Shown one piece after another: positions 14,930-21,818 of a stretch of DNA of 29,337 nt (the first letter of the stretch is position 1; each line of letters starts with the position of its first letter). The position numbers and the translations under genes are program-made. The notes under the pieces are model-generated. The model was not told the DNA's origin and did not search any database. It worked only from the letters and a program-made list of their open reading frames with translations. The stretch is from NCBI GenBank assembly GCA_002495055.1, contig DADR01000071.1:139-29475 (forward strand), read 5' to 3'. Source of the DNA: Methanoregula sp. UBA247 (lineage in GTDB: Archaea > Halobacteriota > Methanomicrobia > Methanomicrobiales > Methanospirillaceae).

Positions 14930-15873
14930 TCGATCTCGTCAATCATATATGCATCCCATGTACGGACGCCGCAAAGAATCTCAAATTCCTGTGGTGAAAG
15001 AACCGGCACCGGGAAACGTACCTGGTCATCATACGCGAGCCGTGGACAAGCGGTATTAACATAACAGGCAAATCCCAGGTTCAACAACTCGTGCGGCGTT
15101 ACCTCCCGCATGGTAATTATAACGGTGGTGGGTGAGAGGGAAGCCAGTCTTTTTGCAAGATCCATCCGCTGTTGGCCGCTTTTGGTACTGACAATGATAC
15201 CGATGCTCCGGGCGCTCCTGGCTTTCTCCATAACCGCAAAACGGCGGCGCAGGAGTGCGTCACCGTTCACTTCCTGTGCAGTTCCGGTAAGAGGATCAAG
15301 GGCAATTACCTGTGTGTGCGTAGCAAGCGCGATGCCGATAGGGTGAAAAAGTCCAGTTCCAACAAAAAGAATCTCCTCTGCACCCGTCGCTTTTGCTGCA
15401 GCAAAACTACACCCGAGCACCTGTCCACGGTTCGGTGTACGCCTGCTCCCTTCTGCAACGATGGCTGTAATCCCTTTTGCGAGAAGGAACCTTTCCATTT
15501 CAGGGATAAGGTGTACATGCTGAACCGTAGTAACAAGCCCAACATGATTCCCTTTCAGGTACGTGAGTGCATTTTCCAGCACCGTAATATCAAATCCGAT
15601 CTGCCAGGGCTCGAATATAACCTGCGGTTGATCATCGACCGGAGTATGCCCGAAATGAACGAGCACATCCGCGAAGCTCAAGGTTTCCAGCGCAAGATCA
15701 CAGGCCCCATAGCAGGGATCGCCGCTGACGATAACCTCAAAACCCGCATCTTTCAGGGCTGCAACCAGAGGTATTGACTGCCGCTTCAGCCCCTCAGGGA
15801 ACTGGAGTGCAACACATTTTGCCTCCTTCTTTGTTAAGCGTTCAATAAGGTCAGAGGTGTCGTTCAACCACAT
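14926..15873 (-). CDS. dph2: Diphthamide biosynthesis enzyme Dph2
   Basis: Archaeal Dph2 is a homodimer that transfers the 3-amino-3-carboxypropyl group of SAM to a histidine of elongation factor 2 by a non-canonical radical mechanism. The three cluster cysteines are present at the family's positions: Cys58 in GDPCYGACDLA, Cys155 in GQVLGCSF and Cys276 in NTACPRLA. Other signatures are LQFPEGL (~23-29), VHFGHTP (~72-78) and FVGTGLFHP (~170-178). The 315-aa length is normal. The start overlaps the 3' end of hpt by 23 nt and the stop overlaps the METTL5-like gene by 4 nt, giving a translation-coupled operon. Confidence 0.93.
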   Translation of the reverse strand: MWLNDTSDLIERLTKKEAKCVALQFPEGLKRQSIPLVAALKDAGFEVIVSGDPCYGACDLALETLSFADVLVHFGHTPVDDQPQVIFEPWQIGFDITVLENALTYLKGNHVGLVTTVQHVHLIPEMERFLLAKGITAIVAEGSRRTPNRGQVLGCSFAAAKATGAEEILFVGTGLFHPIGIALATHTQVIALDPLTGTAQEVNGDALLRRRFAVMEKARSARSIGIIVSTKSGQQRMDLAKRLASLSPTTVIITMREVTPHELLNLGFACYVNTACPRLAYDDQVRFPVPVLSPQEFEILCGVRTWDAYMIDEIE

Positions 15874-16399
15874 ACACCCTGTCGGTCACTTCGATCTTAA
15901 CAAGTGATTTATACGGGCGTCCGATATCGGGGTCACCACGCTGTACTGCAATGCAGACATCCACCACTTCAGCGCCGGCAATGGTGAGGGCTTGTAAAAG
16001 GGCTTTCATCGTGCCACCGGTGCTCACCACATCGTCAATAATCACGACCCGGTCTCCTCTGTTCACCCCATTAAGGTAGAGTTCTCCTTTTGAATAACCG
16101 GTTGCCTGGTGAACGGCTATTTCACCTGGTAATTTATACGCCCTTTTACGCATGATGGTCATCGGGATATCAGTCATGGTCGACAGGATAGAACCGATAT
16201 GTATGCCCATTGCCTCAACAACTACGATTGTGTCTACCCCGGTCAAATCGAGCATTTTAACCATTGCTGTACATACATCTCGTAGGAGTGCGGGCTCAAT
16301 GATGGGTACACCATCGGTGATGGGGTGAATGAAGTAATTATAATCTCCCCTCTTTATCATGGGGCATTTTTCAAGAGATGTCACAAGTTTGTCAAGCAT
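15851..16399 (-). CDS. hpt: Hypoxanthine/guanine phosphoribosyltransferase
   Basis: A 182-aa archaeal HGPRT: the PRPP-binding motif VVIIDDVVSTGGTM (~118-131), VVVEAMGIHIG near ~60-70 and the N-terminal MIKRGDYNYFIHPITDGVP are typical of the archaeal Hpt group that salvages hypoxanthine and guanine to IMP and GMP. ATG 16399 (MLDKLVTSLEKC) is chosen because GGTGA lies ~5 nt upstream and homologues begin there; an in-frame TTG at 16411 would give 186 aa. The gene overlaps the end of mfnA by 8 nt and the start of dph2 by 23 nt, consistent with one transcript. Confidence 0.92.
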   Translation of the reverse strand: MLDKLVTSLEKCPMIKRGDYNYFIHPITDGVPIIEPALLRDVCTAMVKMLDLTGVDTIVVVEAMGIHIGSILSTMTDIPMTIMRKRAYKLPGEIAVHQATGYSKGELYLNGVNRGDRVVIIDDVVSTGGTMKALLQALTIAGAEVVDVCIAVQRGDPDIGRPYKSLVKIEVTDRVYVVERHL

Positions 16400-17492
16400 A
16401 TATTTCACCAATGTCTTTTAAGAATGCCTCAATACGGTCGCTGTTGACATGGGGCATGCAGACTATCCGCATGTGACCTGTACGTGTCCACGAGACCTTC
16501 CAGGGTTCGGGCACGTTTTTGCATGAAAATGTTGCCACGTTAACGTCGGGAGTAACGGCACGAGGGATCCCGAAGGTTTCCATACCGGCAATCAACCGCT
16601 CCGTATTTCTCATGCATCCTGTAACAATTGCCATCATCCCCTCAATACCGAGATAGTCAAGCACAGCAAGCGCTCCGACAACGGGAGCGCCCGGACGGGT
16701 ACCCGCGAGTGTGTATTCCTGTTTTACCGAAAGGTACGGCGTATCGATATTGAGGGTCTGGAGAATTTCGGGTTCCCGCGTGAGCAGGCACCCGGCAGGG
16801 ATGGTACTCATACCCATTTTGTGCGGGTCAACCGCGATCGTTGTAACTCCGGGAAGCGCAAAGTCAAAAGGGATTGGGTGCTTCAGAAATGGTATCACCA
16901 TCCCGCCAAAGGCTGCATCCACGTGGAAGAAAACGTCATGGGCATCTGCGATCTTTGCGAGATCCGCAATCGGATCAACCATGCCGTATTCCGTGGTCCC
17001 GGCAATACCAACAAGGCAGACCGTGTTGCCGTCAATCTGTTCTGCCGCTTTTTGTGCATCCATCCGGAAATCATTTCCGAGTGGTACTGCCCGCATCTCA
17101 AGACCAAGAAGATCGCTGGCCTTCTTGAACGAAAAATGTGCTGATTCCGGCACGATTATGTTGGGATAGACCACCTCTTTTTTCAGGACTTTTGCGAGAC
17201 GAAGAGCCTGGATATTAGACTCCGTCCCTCCTGATGTTGCATACCCCCCCGCTTCCTTACAATGGAAAAGGGTGCCAAGTCGTAAAATGAGAAGCTTTTC
17301 GAGAGATGATGTACCCTGGAAAAGCCCGGGATCCCCAAGATTAGTTTCTATGAACATGCAGTGCGCCCGTACCGCCACCGGATGGGGGAGGGTGCACATA
17401 GAGCTCAAAATATAGTTGTAGTCCAGATCCTCCCGTTTTTTTTGAGCGAAAAAAGAGAAGAGTTCTTCCTGAGAGTAACCCCTATTCAGCAT
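16392..17492 (-). CDS. mfnA: L-tyrosine/L-aspartate decarboxylase MfnA
   Basis: A PLP-dependent group II decarboxylase of archaeal type (366 aa from ATG 17492). The PLP lysine is Lys225 in VDPHKMGMS; His119 in ESAHFSF stacks on the cofactor, Asp192 in HVDAAFGG binds the pyridine nitrogen, and GGYATSGGTESNI (~82-94) holds the phosphate. In methanogens MfnA makes tyramine for methanofuran; the same family can make beta-alanine from aspartate for CoA. The start MLNRGYSQEE overlaps the ppsA 3' end by 11 nt; the longer open frame to 17567 lies inside ppsA and was rejected. It leads directly into hpt. Confidence 0.93.
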   Translation of the reverse strand: MLNRGYSQEELFSFFAQKKREDLDYNYILSSMCTLPHPVAVRAHCMFIETNLGDPGLFQGTSSLEKLLILRLGTLFHCKEAGGYATSGGTESNIQALRLAKVLKKEVVYPNIIVPESAHFSFKKASDLLGLEMRAVPLGNDFRMDAQKAAEQIDGNTVCLVGIAGTTEYGMVDPIADLAKIADAHDVFFHVDAAFGGMVIPFLKHPIPFDFALPGVTTIAVDPHKMGMSTIPAGCLLTREPEILQTLNIDTPYLSVKQEYTLAGTRPGAPVVGALAVLDYLGIEGMMAIVTGCMRNTERLIAGMETFGIPRAVTPDVNVATFSCKNVPEPWKVSWTRTGHMRIVCMPHVNSDRIEAFLKDIGEIYA

Positions 17493-19770
17493 CGCGGTTT
17501 CTCGCAGCCTCAAGAATAATACGCTTTTCTGTACGGGCAACCGCCTCACGGATCTTGGCGATTGCATCGATATTTGCCGATATACTTAATATTCCATGCT
17601 CAACAAGCCAGATTGCCATTTTCGGATCAGAACCAGCCTGCCCGCAGATTGAACATTCTACGTTATATGCCCGGCACATCTGGATTGCAGTGTGGATCAG
17701 GTGAAGCACCGCAGGGTGCTGCGGCTGGTACATATCAGCAACATTTTCATTGTTCCGATCAATTGCCAGCGTGTACTGGACAAGATCATTGGTCCCGAAT
17801 GATGCGAACTTGATGCCACACTTAAGGAAGTCCTCTATCATAATTGCACTTGATGGTATTTCGATCATAATCCCGAGCGTGACATTTTCAACATCGACAC
17901 CGCATGCCTTCATCATCGCCTTCGCTGCGATAAACTCGTCCGGGTGGGAGACCATCGGGAACATGATACCCAGATTTTCATAACCCTCCTTCCAGAGGCG
18001 TTTGAACGCCTCGACCTGGAGACGGAACTGATCCGGGCTCTGGAGATCCCGACGGATTCCACGCCAGCCGAGCATGGGGTTATGCTCATGCGGCTCATTC
18101 TCTCCTCCCTTCATGTTGCGGAACTCATCAGTCGGGGCATCCAGTGTCCGGACCCATACCGGTTTACCGGGAAATGCATCAAGTACAATTTTAATGCCAT
18201 CGTGGAGTTCCCTGACAAAATCCTCTTCTTTGTTGTTCGTGATAAACCAGCCTGGTGTCTTATTGAGTCCCAGGATCAGGTGCTCGATCCTGAGTAATCC
18301 CACGCCATCAGCACCAGTAGCCGCCGCTCGTGCTGCAGCTTCGGGAATGGAGACATTCACCTTTACCGCAGTTGCGGTGATAATTTTTGATGGTCCGGCA
18401 CCTCCCGGCTGAACGGCAGCCTGCTGGGCGGGAGCGTCATGGGGGATTTCACCTTCATAGATGAAACCTTTCTCACCATCGACAGTAACAATCTGTCCGT
18501 TCTTCAGTACATGGGTCGCAGTCTTCGTACCTACGACAGCCGGGGTCCCCAGCTCACGGCTTACGATCGCAGCATGGCAGGTCATCCCGCCTTCATCAGT
18601 GACAATTGCGGCAACTTTCCGCATCGCTGGCACCATGTCAGGATTTGTCATCTTCGTGACGAGAATGTCGCCTTCTTTTACACTGCCGGTATCTTTTACG
18701 TCCCGGATGATGGCGACTCTGCCCGAAGCGATTCCGGGAGCTGCTCCCTGTCCCTGAACAAGGATCTTGGCATTCTGTTTGTGCGCTGACATTTCCTGTG
18801 CATCTTTCTTGTTCCCGATTGTGGTGATCGGACGGGACTGGAGAATATATATCGTCCCGGACACAATTCCCCATTCTACATCCTGGGGGATGCCGTAATG
18901 GTTTTCCGCAATCTTGCCATACATGGCAAGTTTGGTGATTTCTGCTGAAGACAGCACCTGTGCATCCTGACGTGGACCCGTTATATCAACCAACTTGGTG
19001 CCGTGGTCACCGTCAGCTATTATCTCCACTTTCTTGTTCGAAATGAGTATGTCGTCAACTTTCTCCGACCGCTGGTCAAAGATATATTTATCCGGTGAAA
19101 CGGAACCGGAAACAACCGCTTCACCAAGTCCCCACGACCCCTCAATAATCGTGAGTGGTTCCCCGGTAATCGGGTGTGAGGTGAACATGACACCTGCTTT
19201 TTCTGAGTGAACAAGCTGCTGCACGACAACAGCGATGTTTACCGTGTGATCATCAAATCCCTGCTTGGCACGGTAATAGATCGCCCGCGCCCCGTAAAGG
19301 GATGCCCAGCATTTCTGGACAGCTTCGAGAAGGGCAGCTTCCCCTTTGATATTGAGATAGGTCTCCTGCTGCCCGGCAAAACTGGCATCCGGGAGATCCT
19401 CAGCAGTAGCGCTTGATCTGACCGCGACAATCATGTCGTCCGGTGAAATCTTTTTGTAAGCCTTACGGATCTCGTCTTTTATGAATGCCGGCATCTTTGC
19501 CTTGAGCACCATGGTTTTTGCACCCTCGGCAGCTTTTTCCAGCGCTTCATTATTTTCGACATCAAGTTGTTCGTAAGATGCAAATATCTTTTTTTCAAGA
19601 CCGGTCTCGATTAAAAACCTTCGAAAGGCCTGAGCAGTAACCACGAAGGCTTTCGGAACCGGGAGACCGATGGATGCCATCTCACCAAGAGAAGCTCCTT
19701 TACCCCCGACCGATGTAATATCTTCCTTCCTGATTTCCTCGAGCCACAAAATATTAGGCACATCCTTCAT
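17482..19770 (-). CDS. ppsA: Phosphoenolpyruvate synthase
   Basis: The enzyme converts pyruvate, ATP and water to PEP, AMP and phosphate, the entry to gluconeogenesis in methanogens that fix CO2 through acetyl-CoA and pyruvate. The ~762-aa product (ATG 19770, MKDVPNILWLEEI) shows the nucleotide-binding domain with VGGKGASLGEM (~20-32) and VRSSATAEDLPDASFAGQQETY (~117-138), the swivelling domain with phospho-histidine His399 in GGMTCHAAIVSRELGTPAVVG, and the C-terminal TIM-barrel with FGTNDLVQYTLAIDR and active-site ECSICGQAGSD. ATG 19818 is possible but adds non-conserved residues; GGTG lies 8-11 nt before 19770. First gene of the minus-strand operon. Confidence 0.95.
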   Translation of the reverse strand: MKDVPNILWLEEIRKEDITSVGGKGASLGEMASIGLPVPKAFVVTAQAFRRFLIETGLEKKIFASYEQLDVENNEALEKAAEGAKTMVLKAKMPAFIKDEIRKAYKKISPDDMIVAVRSSATAEDLPDASFAGQQETYLNIKGEAALLEAVQKCWASLYGARAIYYRAKQGFDDHTVNIAVVVQQLVHSEKAGVMFTSHPITGEPLTIIEGSWGLGEAVVSGSVSPDKYIFDQRSEKVDDILISNKKVEIIADGDHGTKLVDITGPRQDAQVLSSAEITKLAMYGKIAENHYGIPQDVEWGIVSGTIYILQSRPITTIGNKKDAQEMSAHKQNAKILVQGQGAAPGIASGRVAIIRDVKDTGSVKEGDILVTKMTNPDMVPAMRKVAAIVTDEGGMTCHAAIVSRELGTPAVVGTKTATHVLKNGQIVTVDGEKGFIYEGEIPHDAPAQQAAVQPGGAGPSKIITATAVKVNVSIPEAAARAAATGADGVGLLRIEHLILGLNKTPGWFITNNKEEDFVRELHDGIKIVLDAFPGKPVWVRTLDAPTDEFRNMKGGENEPHEHNPMLGWRGIRRDLQSPDQFRLQVEAFKRLWKEGYENLGIMFPMVSHPDEFIAAKAMMKACGVDVENVTLGIMIEIPSSAIMIEDFLKCGIKFASFGTNDLVQYTLAIDRNNENVADMYQPQHPAVLHLIHTAIQMCRAYNVECSICGQAGSDPKMAIWLVEHGILSISANIDAIAKIREAVARTEKRIILEAARNRDAE

Positions 19771-19940
19771 GCTCGCACCACTTATGATCTTACCTCCCTC
19801 TTGTTTAATAATTATCATTAGTTTTATCCGAAACGATGGACGCGTAGGCAGGATTGTTTTTTATTAAACGGGAGAAGGCAGTCGCTATCAGAAAAAGAAT
19901 AATCCTCTTTAAGTTCGGTGCCTATAGTACATGGGTTTTT
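19771..19940. promoter_or_regulatory. Divergent ppsA/serA promoter region
   Basis: This 170-bp spacer holds both promoters. For ppsA (minus) a GATAAAAC element lies at ~19826-19833, giving a leader with GGGAGG before the start. For serA (plus) a CTTTAAG element lies at ~19909-19915, about 26 bp before ATG 19941, so a leaderless transcript is likely. I see no strong palindrome. Confidence 0.5.
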
Positions 19941-21545
19941 ATGGCAAACGCAAAAGTGCTCGTCAGTGATCCGCTGGCGGAAGAAGGGCTTGCAATCCTC
20001 AAAAAGGCGTTTGACGTCGATGTCAAGACAGACCTTAAAGAGGACGAGCTCTGCCGGATCATCGGTGACTACGATGCCCTGCTCGTGCGGAGCAGCACGG
20101 AAGTTACGGCAAAGGTGATCGAGGCAGGGAAACGGCTGAAGTTTATCGGCCGTGCGGGCGTTGGGGTGGATAATATCGATATGGATGCGGCCACGCGCAA
20201 AGGAATTATTGTTGCCAATGCGCCGGAGGGGAACACCCTTGCAGCAACTGAGCACACCATGGCAATGATGCTCTCGCTTGCAAGAAATATCCCTCAGGCA
20301 ACCGCGAGCCTGAAGAAGAAGGAGTGGAAACGCTCGAAGTTCATGGGCGTTGAGCTGAACGAGAAGATCCTCGGCATCGTCGGTTTTGGCCGGATCGGCC
20401 GGGAACTTGCCAAGCGTGCGATCGCCATGGACATGAAGGTCGTTGCATACGACCCGTTCATAACAAAGGAACGGGCTGCCCAGCTCGGCGTCGAGATGAT
20501 GTCCATGGCCGACCTGTTCAAGGTCGCCGATGTCATCACGGTCCACACACCCCTGATTGCCGAGACAAAACATATCGTGAATGACAGGAGCATTGCGACG
20601 ATGAAAGACGGTGTCCGGATCATCAACTGCGCCCGCGGCGGCATCATCGACGAGAAGGCGCTCTACGATGCAGTGAAGAGCGGTAAGGTTGCCGGTGCAG
20701 CACTCGACGTGTTCGAGACCGAGCCCCCGACCGATTCCCCGCTTCTCGGCCTCGACAATATCATCGTTACCCCGCACCTCGGCGCCAGCACGGTCGAGGC
20801 GCAGCTGAACGTGGCAGTCTCCGTGGCAAAGCAGTGCATCGAGGTCCTCAAAGGCGGTTCCGCGAAGTACGTGGTGAACGCGCCCATGGTCCCGCCGGAC
20901 CTGGCGGAAACCCTCCAGCCGTACGCCCAGCTCGCGGAGAAGATGGGGCGCTTTGCGATCCAGACTGCCGGTGGCAGGCTCGCGTCCGTGGAGTGCATCT
21001 ATGGCGGGGAGCTCTCTGCCTATGCCGGCAGCATGAAGTTCGTCACCCGGCTTGCGCTCAAGGGGCTCCTTGACCCGATCCTCCAGCAGCCGGTCAATAT
21101 CGTGAACGCGGATTTCATTGCAAAGGAACGTGGGATCTCGGTCAGCGAAACGGTCACACAGGAATCAAGCGGATTCAAGAATCTCATCACTATCCGGATC
21201 AAGACGGATAAGGGAGAAGAAACGGTCAGCGGCACAGTGTTTTTCAGGGGCCGCAGCCGTATTGTCGCCGTCGGTGGTTATACGATGGACATGATCCCGG
21301 AAGGATACGTGATTGTTTCACGCCATCTGGACAAGCCCGGGGTTATCGGGCGTGCATCCACCATCCTCGGGAAATGCAATATCAACATTGCCGGCATGCA
21401 GGTCGGACGGATCAACCCCGGTGATAAGGCAATCATGATACTGAACGTTGACAGCGAAGTACCCGCAGAAGTGATGGAAGAGATCCGTGGCATGCCCGGT
21501 ATCTTTACTGCAACGTTTGCCAAGATTACTTCAGCAAAAATCTAA
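19941..21545 (+). CDS. serA: D-3-phosphoglycerate dehydrogenase
   Basis: First enzyme of serine synthesis, oxidising 3-phosphoglycerate with NAD+. The 534-aa product from ATG 19941 (MANAKVLVSDPLAEEG) is a long form: substrate-binding domain, NAD fold GIVGFGRIGRELA (~145-157), catalytic Arg232 in NCARGG, Glu261 and His279 in VTPHLGAST, then an intervening ASB-type domain (~320-455) and a C-terminal ACT domain (~460-534, RHLDKPGVIGRASTILG) for possible serine feedback. The open frame extends to 19854, but ATG 19941 matches homologues and the promoter. Third positions are noticeably more GC-rich than in the neighbouring surface protein genes, consistent with a well expressed core gene. Confidence 0.95.
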   Translation: MANAKVLVSDPLAEEGLAILKKAFDVDVKTDLKEDELCRIIGDYDALLVRSSTEVTAKVIEAGKRLKFIGRAGVGVDNIDMDAATRKGIIVANAPEGNTLAATEHTMAMMLSLARNIPQATASLKKKEWKRSKFMGVELNEKILGIVGFGRIGRELAKRAIAMDMKVVAYDPFITKERAAQLGVEMMSMADLFKVADVITVHTPLIAETKHIVNDRSIATMKDGVRIINCARGGIIDEKALYDAVKSGKVAGAALDVFETEPPTDSPLLGLDNIIVTPHLGASTVEAQLNVAVSVAKQCIEVLKGGSAKYVVNAPMVPPDLAETLQPYAQLAEKMGRFAIQTAGGRLASVECIYGGELSAYAGSMKFVTRLALKGLLDPILQQPVNIVNADFIAKERGISVSETVTQESSGFKNLITIRIKTDKGEETVSGTVFFRGRSRIVAVGGYTMDMIPEGYVIVSRHLDKPGVIGRASTILGKCNINIAGMQVGRINPGDKAIMILNVDSEVPAEVMEEIRGMPGIFTATFAKITSAKI

Positions 21546-21572
21546 ACACTTTTTTTTAATTCATTGATCCGG

Positions 21573-21647
21573 TTGGAAACTATCGATTCCAAATCCCGGG
21601 ATTGAAAATCTGACATGTCCACGGTCATATGAACATCTGGGATTTGG
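21573..21647. repeat. Nested inverted repeats downstream of serA
   Basis: TTGGAA (21573-21578) faces TTCCAA (21587-21592) across 8 bp, and CCAAATCCC (21589-21597) is complementary to GGGATTTGG (21639-21647). The second pair could form a long-range hairpin in the serA 3' region or act as protein sites. The first resembles the NrpR operator (GGAA-N6-TTCC) but with an 8-bp spacer. Confidence 0.4.
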
Positions 21648-21712
21648 GTGTCTCATTGCGGATTGCTGGAAAAAAGCAGTATGAAGGAACGAGATAAAAA
21701 ATCCTTTTTCTG

Positions 21713-21792
21713 GCATTTTAAATGCATATTTTTACATTTAAACTAAAAAATAAAGTTTTTTTCAATTAAATACAATTATATACTTATAAATG
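21713..21792 (+). promoter_or_regulatory. AT-rich promoter with palindromes for the VWA protein
   Basis: GCATTT-T-AAATGC (21713-21725) is a perfect palindrome, and TTTAAATG (21717-21724) with CATTTAAA (21735-21742) forms an inverted repeat across 10 bp. A TATA element CTTATAAAT lies at ~21782-21790, about 26 bp before GTG 21810 and slightly more before ATG 21819. The palindromes lie upstream of the TATA box, the position of an activator site. Confidence 0.5.
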
Positions 21793-21818
21793 TAATAAAT
21801 TGATCCAATGTGATTTGC

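Noticed and set aside
19824..20777. 317-codon minus-strand ORF antisense to serA
   Set aside because: It lies opposite a clear serA frame, has Cys/His-rich, non-domain composition and no ribosome binding site; it arises from the GC-rich codon pattern of serA.
21573..21592. NrpR operator at TTGGAA-N8-TTCCAA
   Set aside because: The known NrpR consensus is GGAA-N6-TTCC; the spacer here is 8 bp and the site lies downstream of serA, so I list it only as an inverted repeat.
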